64,000 bases of DNA, taken from the NCBI GenBank assembly GCA_030704615.1, contig CM060731.1, positions 82,812,756 to 82,876,755 of the forward strand, given 5' to 3'. The number at the start of each line of letters is the position of its first letter. Position 1 is the first letter of the stretch. The position numbers and the translations under genes were made by a program. Positions 22,531 to 33,319 of this stretch are shown here, one piece after another. The notes under the pieces were generated by a model. It saw nothing but the letters and a program-made list of their open reading frames with translations, was not told the DNA's origin and ran no database searches. The DNA comes from Takakia lepidozioides (taxonomy: Eukaryota > Streptophyta > Takakiopsida > Takakiales > Takakiaceae).

Positions 22531-23256
22531 ATTGAGCTATACAATATGATTGAGCTACCTTAATGTATTGGCATATGCTAACAATTTGGTTAATGAACCC
22601 AGGAGTTGAAGGATTGAACCCAGGATCTCATGGAGCTTAATTAAAGAGGTGTTTCCATGGGGGCCCACCAGGTCTCTTGACACGGGTTACCCCATGTTAT
22701 GCCAATAATAATAATAATTAGTTAATTTAGTTACTAATTAATTAATTTAGGCTTCCTTGGGAGGTGTCATAGTATAAATTATGCAAGCAAAGGGTGGGCC
22801 ACGCCCCAGCGCCAAATCCAGCCCTGGACCCGTACCTGCCATGCATGGTAGTCCACACATAGGCCACTAGTTTTTTGTCACACACCCACCACTCAAAATA
22901 TCCTAGAGGCCGGAGTTTTGATTTTTGTTTGCACAATCACTTTCCCTTGGCCCATTACCGTGGCCGGTTAGGGCTCCAACTTTATTTCGGGATCGACCCG
23001 TCATTCTTCATCAAAAAAAAAATTCATCGTAGATGGAAATCTGACACTAGTGGTCGATTCAGGTCACCTCGTCCTTTAGGGATTAATTTTCTCATCTCAC
23101 TTTGCTTGGCAAGCTGGTGAAGAGAGCCGTGATTGTCCCCTCGGCAAAAGCTATGGGCCCATTGACAATCGGCATCATCTTCTCACACCACAGTGGAGGC
23201 CCAACTGAAGAAGCAAAAGCTGACAAAGAAAAACGTAAAAAAATGGTGTAGACTTA
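22531..23256. other. intergenic; one weak tRNA-like B-box
   Basis: The minus strand at about 22600-22640 contains GGGTTCAATCC, a B-box-like motif of tRNA-derived SINEs, without a clear A-box. An A-run at 23012-23021 could mark a retroposon tail. Otherwise nothing recognised. Confidence 0.35.
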
Positions 23257-23470
23257 CTCACAATCAAAAATCGTCGTCAATGTCCATGTCTTCGTGTTCC
23301 ACGGCCGCTGCTGCGAGCGCAACATCTATCTGTGTGCCTGAACTTGAGCCCTCATGGAGATGAGCTATCACCTCATTGTCGATGTCGGCATGGAGGTGCC
23401 CCCAGTTGCTGAGGAGAGTGCCGGTACGAGCACCAGCGATACTAGTGGGTATACAAGACAAGGTGTGCGG
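23257..23470 (-). pseudogene. relic of the ParB/methyltransferase-like gene (exon 9 homologue)
   Basis: On the minus strand a frame reads LSNWGHLHADIDNEVIAHL, GSSSGTQID, and an acidic tail ending DIDDDF. This parallels exon 9 of the inner element's gene (GMEGDSDLYNTVLLPLL, GSTSGTQTD, acidic tail, NDF). Both share TCAGGCACACAGA, and both tails end TGTGA followed by the donor GTAAGT. Here a T5 run puts a TGA before the donor; the inner gene has one T fewer. The rest of the gene is not found nearby. Confidence 0.55.
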
Positions 23471-23539
23471 TTCAGGCCACCTTCACCTTCAGTGTCTTCT
23501 GAGGAACGTTCAAACTCGGAGTCAGGTTGATTCTCGCTG

Positions 23540-24340
23540 AGGGTGCAAGCTATTTCCGTGCCATTGTTGTGGAATACGATGGAGGAACTGTATGGAGCTA
23601 CCAAGGGGCCGCGCCGGTACTCTGGAGCTGTGGGCACCATCGAGCTTTTGATAGTTGATGTGATTTGCAACAGATGCGCAATCCACAACTGTTTACGCCG
23701 TTTATGGCATGGAAGGGGCTATTCCAACACCTTGAGGGGCCGTCTATGGACGACTACCATGAGTTTAGGCGGGGACATGAGGTGGAGATTGAGGAATGGC
23801 GGGTATATTGGTCACCTAACTATGTCTCTATCACTAGAGGCACAAGGGCAGCGGCGACACCGGCAACTACACCGACAACTTCTGCAAGGAGTAGTGGGAC
23901 GAGTGGTACAGGAGCTAGGACGTCCACCCAAGTTCTGTTGCAGCATCAACACCCATGCTGCCTTTAACCCAGTAGTGGAGTTCTTAGAGGAATTGAGGAG
24001 AAACTACCAAGGGATGATGATAGAGAAGTTGCGGAGCTTGCAAGAATTCTAAAGGAGGTCCATTGAGAGTTTGAGGGAGGCTTTTTGGACAAGGAGTTGA
24101 GGAGAAGGGTGCGAGATGCAACTCTCCTACAAGTTGCCCAACCCACCGTAGCAAATGTGTTTTTACTAGCAGAGCAGATCGAGCTCAACATGGTGGAGGA
24201 ACGAGTGGTTATGGTGGGATTTGGCAAAGAGACACAACGAAGTGGGGCTCCTAGCCAACAACAACCAACTCCCCAACGTGCTCAAGGCAACAATGGGGCT
24301 CAGACAGAACCCAGGGAAGGTCAGAGAGAGACGACTTACT
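23540..24340 (+). pseudogene. gag fragment of the DNMT retroelement family
   Basis: Contains NPVVEFLEELRRNYQGMMIE and ELRRRVRDATLLQVAQPT, close to the gag at the window start. About 90 bases between SLREAF and the DKELRRR segment are deleted relative to that copy and a stop interrupts it near 24050. No pol follows; similarity ends near 24330. Confidence 0.8.
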
Positions 24341-24539
24341 CTAAGCTCATCGCACAACATTCTCTTATCATACTATCAAAGTGTACAACCTCGAAATTGT
24401 GATAATGTTTGGATCCACCAAGTCCCAGCGTGTTTTTTTTTCACTTTTCCAAAATCGCCACAAAGGCTACATGTAAATGCTACCCAATGCCCATGTGGTG
24501 AGAATAACGAGGTGACAGGGTTAGAAAAGTGGCTATATA

Positions 24540-24890
24540 ACATGTGTCATATTTTAATAGGTCCACGTAGGCCCAAGTGCAATCTCCTATGCATCCAACT
24601 TTGGCGTCTCCCATGTGCGTCTCCTATGTCGAGGCCCAAATGCAACCTCTAGGGTAGCATTTGCCGTTGGCCCAAGTGTCCAATGTCATCTAAATAAGTT
24701 TTTTTTCCACATAGCCCAGTGTGCAATCCCCTATGTATCTAGAGACCCTCCTGTTTGGGAGATCTAGGCCTAGGGTAGCTTACGCCATTGGCCCATGTAT
24801 TAAGAATTGAGATCTAAGTCCAAGTGCAATCCCCTATGTATTTAAGTAGCGTCTCCTATGTCAAGGTCCATGTGTGAAGAATTGAAATCG
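24540..24890 (+). repeat. second arm of the dispersed inverted repeat pair (partner 19742-19893)
   Basis: Contains repeated units on GGCCCAAGTGCAATC, TCTCCTATGTCGAGGCCCAA and GCC(A/G)TTGGCCCA. Several units are themselves repeated within this stretch, with CCTATGTAT spacers. Confidence 0.5.
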
Positions 24891-24950
24891 CTTGCAACTT
24901 CGCTGGAAGCATGAGTACCACCAGCAGCCCAAGGGGTATGCATGCCAATT

Positions 24951-25170
24951 GCCAAGCATTAGATGGGGCCGTGGAGTTGAATGCGAGGGAGCCGGTTCAG
25001 CCAACGTGGACCCCCCGCCACCCCATGCCCACCCCCGCCTCCGTCGCCCGCACACCGCGTGGCACACCTCCCCGCGCCTCATGTGCCCGCTGCGGGGACA
25101 TGAGACGTGTCCTCGCCCACATCCCCATCCCGCCTCCCATCCTGGGCATGCCATCGTCATCCATCCCCCA
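24951..25170 (+). repeat. left terminal inverted repeat of the outer MULE
   Basis: GC-rich, about 220 bp, matching 40058-40277 in inverse orientation. Open frames across it on either strand are not regarded as genes. Confidence 0.85.
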
Positions 25171-25666
25171 TAGTACATGCTATCCCAAGCATACATGGTA
25201 TCCCAAGCATACATTATGCCCTGTTTCAAAATCATTTTGCAGGAATTCAAATTTCAAATGGCAAATCTGAGGAAACGAATGGACGTTTGGATATACGCCA
25301 TGTGGTCACATACACTGCCACCCCAATCGAGGGTTTTTCTACCCTCATCGTGCATTTCCGTTCTCTCCATGCTTCCGAAACGCGTCCCTACCCTGGCACT
25401 CTGCATTCACATTCTAAATCGAATTGTTGTTGTATCTTGCACCAGTTGTTCATGAAGCATTCCATAGTAAATTGCAATTGTGTGTATGTTTGGCCCATAT
25501 AAAGAAGTTGGTGCTTTCATAGGGTGCAATTTGTTGTCTGATGCATAAATATACCAGCTATACATGCCATAATCTGCCAGCAGAATAAAAGAGTACGACG
25601 TTTGTGGCAGGATAGGGCAGCGAAAGAAGACAACAACAAACTCAGAAGGATCTTGTTTGTGTAAGC
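25171..25666. other. 5' region of the outer MULE
   Basis: Contains a short direct repeat (CAAGCATACATGGTATCCCAAGCATACAT region at 25183-25215) and no further coding stretch. It leads to the transposase ATG at 25667. Confidence 0.4.
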
Positions 25667-25928
25667 ATGGCTGAAGTGGTTGAAGATGGCAAAATTTTGC
25701 CCCACCTTCTTTGTAAATTGCAAGGTCTGCTACAAACACCAAAGACAAGTACTTTCACACACCATGACGTGCAATGGAGGTCCCAATGGCATGGACAGAC
25801 ACCTGATCAGAACACAGCTGAAATTGCATATATCCCTTGGAATCGGGTGGTCGACTTCATTGCTGGTGAGTCCTCCCTGAAGGAGGCCCCATGCACCTTC
25901 CGAAGTCATCGACAGAAGGGCCCCTGCT
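25667..25928 (+). pseudogene. outer MULE transposase, N-terminal exon
   Basis: From ATG 25667 (MAEVVEDGKILPHLL) the frame runs through YIPWNRVVDFIAGE and CTFRSHRQKGPCW to a good donor, TCTTCAG followed by GTACCA near 25937. The inner element is inserted about 190 bp further on, within what would be the intron. The remainder of the gene is at 37480-39741. Confidence 0.55.
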
Positions 25929-26121
25929 GGGAGTCTTCAGGTACCACGCATCAATAGTGCCATGAACATTACAAGGTATGAATTCATGATTCATGAAAAA
26001 TGAAATGAATGCTGCCCACTATACATGTTATGTCCAATCCCATTAGCCATGCACTTCTGCTTTTCATAAGAGCGGTTCTAAAAGGCCACTCATGTTTTTG
26101 GCATAGGTATCACTGTGCCTA

Positions 26122-26130
26122 TGGCCCACA
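26122..26130. other. left target-site duplication of the inner element (TGGCCCACA)
   Basis: Identical to 37454-37462. A 9-bp duplication is typical for Mutator-like elements. Confidence 0.9.
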
Positions 26131-26330
26131 CAGGGATGCCTCGGCGTGAGCCTGGTCGCGTGAGCGCGTGAGCGCGACTGCGCTCACGCCACGTCACCTT
26201 GCGCAAATGCCACGTCACGGGTCTCAGTCCACGTCATCACACGTGGAGGCCGAGTCACCACGCACCCAGAAAGAAGTGGAGTGTATTCCCGCGGATTGGC
26301 ACCCTTTACCGCGGAAACAAGCTGGACGAC
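26131..26330 (+). repeat. left terminal inverted repeat of the inner element
   Basis: Degenerate relative to the right end but sharing GGCGTGAGC, CGTGAGCGCG and GCTCACGCCA blocks plus several CCACGTCA units. Confidence 0.75.
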
Positions 26331-26343
26331 ATAATAAAAGGCA

Positions 26344-26690
26344 TTGAATAAATGATGGATGAATGTACAGTTGGATGATAAACAGATGGATGAGTTTGAA
26401 AAATCTATGTAGATGGATGAATGACGGATGGATAAGAGTAAAATGGATGAATGTATAATGGATGTTGAGCAATGACAAAAATTCATGACAGGAAGATGCA
26501 TGACCAAATCTTTTGACGAATGCACAAAGTATATGAAATGAGTGTGGAAGGTTTGTGGGGTGGATTAAAGAGTACAGAGGATGAATGTACAATGGATGTT
26601 GTACAAATGAAGCTTTCATGAATGGAGCACGCATGAATACAGTGTAGATGAATGCACAATGGATATGAGAAGAGTCAGGAAGGTTTGTGA
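26344..26690 (+). repeat. subterminal GGATGAATG repeats
   Basis: GGATGAATG and close variants recur at about 26356, 26415, 26448 and 26579, with related units elsewhere. The same unit occurs near both ends of the related element at 45425-47032, as CATTCATCC at 46780-46870. Such repeats often serve as subterminal transposase-binding sites (inference). Confidence 0.65.
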
Positions 26691-26826
26691 GATGGATTCA
26701 TACATATAGCAATTTAAACGAAAGTTGATTCTGTGATTATTATTTGTTCTAAAGGAACAACTACGGTAGAGTAAGGGGATTCAACGTTTCCAGATAATAT
26801 GAAAATGAATATTAAAAGAATACAGT

Positions 26827-29800
26827 TCAGTCTGACTCAGAGTCAGTACAATGTATCCCCTCTTCCTCTGCATCTAAGTCTAAGTATTTTAGAACACCGG
26901 ATCCACGCTGGATACACCTACGGCTGGCCACTAAAAAGTCAGGGGATAGGGACTCGGACGCGTGAAGTGCCATTGCTTCGGCATAAACAGGGAGCAGAAA
27001 ATTGGAAAGGGGGCTGTCGAAAACAGACTCGCCAGAAATGACTGTATCTCCTGAAGATCCACCGCTGGCTTTCCTGAAAGACAGCCTGAAAAAGTTATTA
27101 CTGTAACTTTGATGTTATCGAGAAATTGAGTATGACTCCCAAAGAGGGTTTAGCACTTACTCACATGAAAAGTCGTTGTCGACCTGCTTATCTTCGGGAT
27201 CGTCATCATTTCGAATATGAATCCGATCAGTCTGTGTGCCTGAAGTGGAGCCAGACAAAAGGGGGAGGAGCACTGTGTTGTAGAGGTCAGAATCACCCTC
27301 CATACCAAAAAGGCTTCTTCCGCCTGCCTTGCATGCGTGGTAAGTTGCTCCTGCACCAGACAGGAGAACATAAACAGTTTGGAGGAGGGGATTTAAGCAG
27401 ATGAAACTGTTGAAAGGAAACCAATTCGGAAGGGAGAAAACGAACCTGTGGACACAGAAAGATCGACAACCCGTGCAGAGCGGTGGCTGCATGACTCCAG
27501 CAGTATTTGCATGAATGCTGGTGACTTTTCCTTTGCACCTCTCCAGGGAGTGCCATCTGGTCTCTTCAGAGTCTGACTGGACTGCATGAAGTTGTACAAA
27601 ATGTCATCGACATGGGGCTCATAGGGGGGGTTGACGAAACAACCCTGGTCAGAAATCTCAAAGCTGCGGATGGAGGATGGTGTCTTTGATGTGCGAATCC
27701 TCCGCAGGCAGATCGCCTCGAACATCCTCGTCTGCCAAAGATAGCAGGTTAGTGTGGTAAACACAATCTAAAGTGGAAGTGTGTACATCGGCTATTCAGA
27801 ACTCTGACACCAAAAAACCATGAATCGTTGATGATCGGTGTCGATCATAAAACATTCTACTAGAGTGGAGCTGCAGAGAAAATTGAAACTCATGATCAAA
27901 GCATAAGCAGAAGGCAGACGGCATACCAGCTGACCAGGGAAACCCCCTTTCACAAGGTAGAGGCTGTTCACACAATTCCATGTGCGCAAAACTTCAAACC
28001 CTGAAGACTTGAGGTATGATGCCAATGCCCGACGACTATCATTGTCACATGACTGAAAAAGCAGAAGTGTCCCTGCATCAGAGAGGAAATTGTTACAGAA
28101 CCCGAATACCCAACTCCAGTAGTTGTCCTCGAATTTGTTCCACCCTGGCGTCTTGCCCTTTGGAAGAACTTCTGGCACAGCCTGGCCATCCGGGATGTCG
28201 AGAATGACAATGTCGGCCGCATAAGTTTTCTGCACACCGCACACGAAGGTGGGACCTGTGCTCACCTGCAACAGACATGTTTTTTATAAGAACGATGGCA
28301 AGAATGTTTTCAAAGAACGAGACTGAAATACTGCCAACGAAACATTCAGAGAAAAAGGAAAGAAAATGGAATTCTCACCAGATTGAGGAATGAGATTATA
28401 TTGTCCCAGGTAGGGGATGGCACCCCAGTGTATCCTCTCTTTCGACTCTGCATCATCGAAAGCCAACCCTCATTAACAATTTTCATCTCTCCTGCTGAAT
28501 CAGAACGGGAAGGGTGTGGCTTGGCATCGAACACGCACTGAAGAGTGCGGGTATATCTTCCAGCACTAAAGTCCTGCCCACTCTCCATCTCCTTTTCATT
28601 CTCCTTCCCCTTGTCCTTTTCCTTCTCTTTGGACTTGTCTTTGTCCTTTGGCTTTGCTGGTGAGATGGCTATGACATCAACAGCCTTGTCTTTTGGTTTG
28701 CGGCCCGCCTTCTTTCCCTTCTGCGGCGTTCCCTGAGCATCAGGCTCCTTGGCAGCCAAGGTTGCTATGTTTCGTTGATACTCTTCGTCAGTCAAAGGCG
28801 CCAGCATCTCAGCGTTATTGTTCAAGTATTTCATATGCTGTTCTTGAAAGGTCGTGTGCTCAGGTGGGCAGTCAAGGTACCACCCACAGTCTCTGAAGTG
28901 AGAAGGACTCCAGTCCTTCAATATCCCTGCAGTATACATGGTTGGATCGTTTGCAGGGTCCGACCACATGTCAAGATAGTCGGGAATTCCGCTCAGGTGA
29001 TTTCCTTCCATAAGCACATATTTCGTGTACCTGAAAAAAGGAGATGAATCCCAACCCACAAAAGCGCTCAGTGAGTAAGATGCAAGTAGAACAGAAAGAA
29101 TAAAACATGGATTGAAATGGCTCTGACAACTGCTCCAAGGACCTTTCAGGACCACACTACTGCTCCAGATATGAATGTCGTCAACGCCATTCAGAACATT
29201 CCATTCCATGACACTGTAAATACATCCTAATCCAGGTGAATGCAAATAAGCGATTAGAAATGACACAGACATAGAAGTGAATGTCGTCAACGACATTCAA
29301 GAATGAAGCCAAATTATTACTGAAATGAAGCAAAATCACAGGATGGAAATAAAAAAATTGAGTAAGGAACCATCCAGGAAAACTCAATGCACATTCATAA
29401 CGAACCTATCACTGAGGACCTCACAACATCACTGTATGTGAATGGCGTCAACGCCATTCACAAAAATACAAAAAAGAAACCAATTACTTAGCTCCCCAAT
29501 CCATGAAAATTGAATTTGTCGTTTTTTAATAATACAGACACAGCTGTGAATGTCGTCAACGACATTCACTTTGGATTTCTTAAAACAGAGCTTATGAAGC
29601 CTCCATATTCATCGCAAGAGGAAAAAACAATGCAGAACAACTGAATGTCTGCATTGACATTCAGCAAAATGAAGTGATCAACCCTCATTGTATCCTCTAT
29701 GGACATTACAAAAATTTAAATAACCTTGAGGACCACACAACAACTCCGTATGTGAATGTCGTCAACGCCATTCAAGGACATTATCAATTCTAATCAGGGA

Positions 29801-32563
29801 CAATATAATTGCACCCTTAGATCCTAACCAGGTGAATTCATATACTCGCTTAAGAATGACTCAGACAAAGAAGTGAATGTCGTCAACGACATTCAATCTG
29901 GATCTAAGATTGCAATCCATATGAAGCCACAATTTTTCCCAAAAAAACAGTAGAGTTTCAAGTATGACATTTCACCTGTACACAACTCGCATCATGGCCC
30001 ACTCTCCTCCAACCTGACTGTCAAAGTCGTTGGACCGTAAAATGTTACCATCTTTGGAGAACTCCCGGAAAAAACAGTATCTCCAGGTGAGACCTCTCCA
30101 CTTCCTTATGTATGCCTCCAATGACATTTGGGGAGGGGAAACAATCGCAATGTTCAGGTCCTTCAAAGTCTGATCCAGCACAATGACGGCGCGCTTTTCG
30201 AGCTGCAAATAGAATATTTGTCAGAATTGCAAAAAAGAAACACATCACATACTTGAAGATAAGAAACAGCATGTTCGAATACACACCTGACTCCAAAATG
30301 TAGCCTTGTGGAGCCAGTTATCAAACACCAAATCACTGATTCCTTCCACCTTTGTGCCAGGCTGTATGGTGCTCTTTGGGAACTGATTCAAGTCCTTTAC
30401 TGTTTGATCTGAGTTCCATATCTCCAGCCACCTTATTTTTGTTTGTGGGTCGACCATCGATATGGCCAGCCGGTGCAATTTCTCCTGCTGCATCTCCGGA
30501 TGCACATGCTTGTCATAGTGTGTTTTGATCTGCTGAAGGAACTCAGGACCAAGTCCAGGATCTACTATTCTAAGCTGCTTTCCGAAGGCTGACATCAATT
30601 TGGTTCTTCGCATCTCAAACTCCTTCTTTATTGCAGCTTCCACACCCTTTGATGTCCTTAGTTCCTCTGGTGTAGTGCGGTAATATTCGGATTTTCCCTT
30701 CTCAGCTGCCTCTGCCAGTTCTTGCTGCATTCATTCAAGTAGTGATTAGCTCCGAAGGGACTCTAAACATGTATTCGAAAAGTAAACAGATTACAGACTC
30801 GGGCTTACCGCATACATGTACTCCAGAAACGCCTCTCGTGTCAAAGAATACCAAGTGCCTGCAGCTCTTCCTGTTTCGCACTTCTTGATGATATTGGGTG
30901 GTAGTACTGTCCGAAAATCATCCAGCTTCATCAGACCAATCCTCTGAATTCGGAATAGTGTGTGAACCAAGCTTGTTGTCACATGCGATTTCTCTGTCGA
31001 TCTGCAAAAACATTGAAAACATTGCATTCCTTAACACTGTTTTTTGAGGATCAACAAGACACTACAGAGGGAATCAAATCTCCTGGATGACTTACTTGTT
31101 CACGTCGTGCATAGCTGTAAGAAGCCTAGCGATGTCGTTTCCTGGATCCAAAACCATTGCCTCCACAGCAACATGCTTGTCTTTGTCTTTCGAATGGTGT
31201 TTCTGAATGTATCCCATCCATGCCAGCAATCGGTGGTTGCCGTCCCAGACGTAGAACATGTGGTTGCAAAATTGCTGGGTGTTCTTTCCCATCATGAGGC
31301 CCAGCTCGAACTCCTCATTGGCATCTTTCCAGCACTCATCCCAGTTATCACTGATCTCTGGAGAAACTAATGTGCTTTTCCCATTTATATCCGTCAGTGA
31401 CACATAAAAAACTTGTGCACCAAGTCTATATCCATGCACAAAATCACTCTCCAATTTTGTTATGTCATGGGAAAGAGGTGGACGCACAACAGGCATTGAT
31501 ATCATCCGGCACAGAGGTATGTCCAGACGCCCTCCAGATACGAGCATGTCCCTTATAACCTCCTGAGAGTTTACCTTCTGGAATGACATGAGTTCTTTCA
31601 CCTTGTCAAGGTAGTGCACTTCGGATTCATCTGCTTCATCTGTATTCTCTGAGCTTTTTGCGGACTCGTCCCCATCTCCAGATCCTTTCCCCTCTGATCC
31701 TGTAGGCTTCGACCTCACAGTTTTCTGCACGATGCCATTCAGTTCTGACTAAGTCATTTGCAAATAGTGAATGGCGGTAACGACAATCACTCTGTATCAA
31801 GGAAACTCACCATGAATGGTGTGAAAGAATTCAGCACAATCTACACATGCAAAGCCGAGACTGCCGTATTCAAAACAAAAGTGAGAGCGATAGCGAACGG
31901 CGTTAACGACAATCACAAAAGATAACAACCTGCCGGATCGGTGTTGTGTAATGACATATATGTGCAACTGATTGGCGGCAACGACATTCAGTGTAGTTTA
32001 GGGAGAATAGTAAGTGCAGACTCTCTCTTCAAACACATAGGTACATAAATCTCATGAGCAGAATCGAATGGCGTTAACGACGCTCGCGATTCAGTAGTTC
32101 CTGCTAAAGAATGGAAGAGGAAGGACTCCTTGAAAGGCAATCACATAGACTATATGATAAAACTTACTGGCACCTTCTTAGGTTTTGAACTTTGATCCCC
32201 TTCTGCAGCTTTCCTCTTCCCTCTCACATCTGCTGGAGTTTCTGTCTGCGCAAGGGTTTCTTGACCTTCTTCAGGTTCGGCGTTCCGCGTGCTTCCACCT
32301 TCTTCAGTGTCCCTGCGATTCATCTCTGCCTCCACAGGCTGGCGCACTCTTATCGCCGGCTGTGTCGCAGCCGCTGCCTCAGTCTCCGTCTGCTCTTGTG
32401 AATCAGTCTCCGCGTTCACCTGCTGCCTTGGCCCTGTGTTCTCCAACAAACGACGCCTCGTCATTTTCTCTCTTGCTCTGCGTCTCTCTCTAAGGGAAGT
32501 AAAATAAAGAGACTTTCTTCTCTTTCGTATTCTAGAAGGAACCCTCTCCAGCTTGACTACCAC
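26827..32563 (-). CDS. ParB-like / DNA N4/N6-methyltransferase-like protein of the inner transposon (10 exons)
   Basis: Exons on the minus strand, all GT/AG and phase-consistent: 32563-32168, 31724-31096, 31001-30809, 30724-30287, 30202-29976, 29030-28379, 28265-27927, 27731-27446, 27350-27161, 27085-26827; 1202 aa. The start is basic and Glu/Gln-rich. Residues about 180-330 include YVWDGNHRLLAW, like the DG-x-HR core of ParB-type domains. A Lys/Glu/Asp-rich linker lies near 730-760. Residues about 850-1090 resemble a beta-class DNA amino-methyltransferase: motif IV-like ILDIPDG, FLSDAGTLLLFQS, then KSPAFMQILLES, VVDLSVSTGGA (motif I), GRSLFGMEGDSDLY. Usual catalytic (D/S)PP(Y/W) is DIPD and F-x-G-x-G is altered, so it may bind DNA or AdoMet without normal catalysis. 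ParB-methyltransferase fusions are known from phages and bacteria. A downstream ATG at residue 34 is an alternative start. Confidence 0.75.
29172..29895. repeat. array of seven palindromes in intron 5
   Basis: Inverted repeats at 29172-29193, 29278-29299, 29439-29460, 29547-29568, 29641-29664, 29753-29774 and 29874-29895. Six have the core GTCGTCAACGAC or GGCGTCAACGCC (or a mixed form) with TGAATG/CATTCA arms; the fifth keeps the arms but has an altered centre. Spacing is 94-161 bp. The arms meet with only CA between them, so an RNA hairpin is unlikely and a site for a dimeric DNA-binding protein is more plausible. Confidence 0.9.
31768..32089. repeat. array of four palindromes in intron 1
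   Basis: Related but less perfect sites at 31768-31789, 31893-31916, 31968-31991 and 32064-32089, with centres GGCGGTAACGAC, GGCGTTAACGAC, GGCGGCAACGAC and GGCGTTAACGAC. Spacing is 75-125 bp. They lie wholly in intron 1 of the same gene. Confidence 0.85.
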
Positions 32564-33319
32564 TCTCCCTCTAAGCGCGAAAAGTAGAAAAACGCAGTGA
32601 CTCCCGATTTCTTGCGGGATTGCCTGTGTTCTTGCGTGTCTCTAGAAGCATCGGATTCCCTCCCGCGTGACCGTTACACATAGTCGTTTCGATATTAGTG
32701 CACATGCCAGCAATTGGTGTACAGCTGTTCGTATTCAGTTATGGATGTCTGACGTGTGCCGCCCAAAACAAAACGGCGTGTTCTAAATTATAACTGGTTC
32801 AATATTTAAAAAGAACAGCGAATCCCAGAAATTGATGCGCAGTCTTAAACAAATAAATATAAATGAACGAGAGTTTGATGACAAATTTTGGAATATCATA
32901 CACGGTCATCCTTGTTATCCAAACCCCACATTCGTTGCACATTTGGAACTTTCCAGGTGCGCATGATCATTGGTAGTAGTATATAGATACATTTACTTAA
33001 TCTGCAATCCCATTCTCGGATCCTGTGGCATGCTTCCAGGAAGTCGGCTTTGTTATTGGGTTTATTGATGAGGTTCTGATTAACGGTTTAACAGTTGCCG
33101 ACACTGCCCCTATGGATTCTCTGACCACTGGGCCCACAAGAAAAGTAATTAAAATGGACGGCTGCATATCTGGAATGAATAACAGAATATGCACAGTCGT
33201 TATCTGAGCTTCCTCCGCCATATGCTCTGCTCATTCTTCAACTGTGTTCTGGAGACAGCAGTAAACCGATTTACACTAGATCTGCGATAGCAAGGTACAA
33301 ACATACTCGAGGAAGGAAG
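32564..33319. promoter_or_regulatory. divergent intergenic region of the inner element
   Basis: 756 bp between the two outward-reading genes must hold both promoters. No clear TATA box was assigned. None of the palindromes lies here. Confidence 0.5.

Noticed and set aside
24911-25270. 119-codon and overlapping frames on both strands
   Set aside because: They lie in the GC-rich terminal inverted repeat of the outer MULE and mirror the frames at 39999-40285.
29172-29895. CRISPR-like or satellite array interpretation of the regularly spaced palindromes
   Set aside because: Repeats are only 22-26 bp, vary in a compensatory way, sit in an intron at uneven spacing, and the DNA is eukaryotic. Spacers show no sign of common length.
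29172-29895. microRNA or hairpin RNA precursors
   Set aside because: The arms are separated by two bases, too few for a normal RNA loop, and are too short for a precursor.
32185-32493. 102-codon plus-strand frame
   Set aside because: Antisense to exon 1 of the ParB/methyltransferase-like gene; Ser/Leu/Pro-rich composition is a shadow of that exon.
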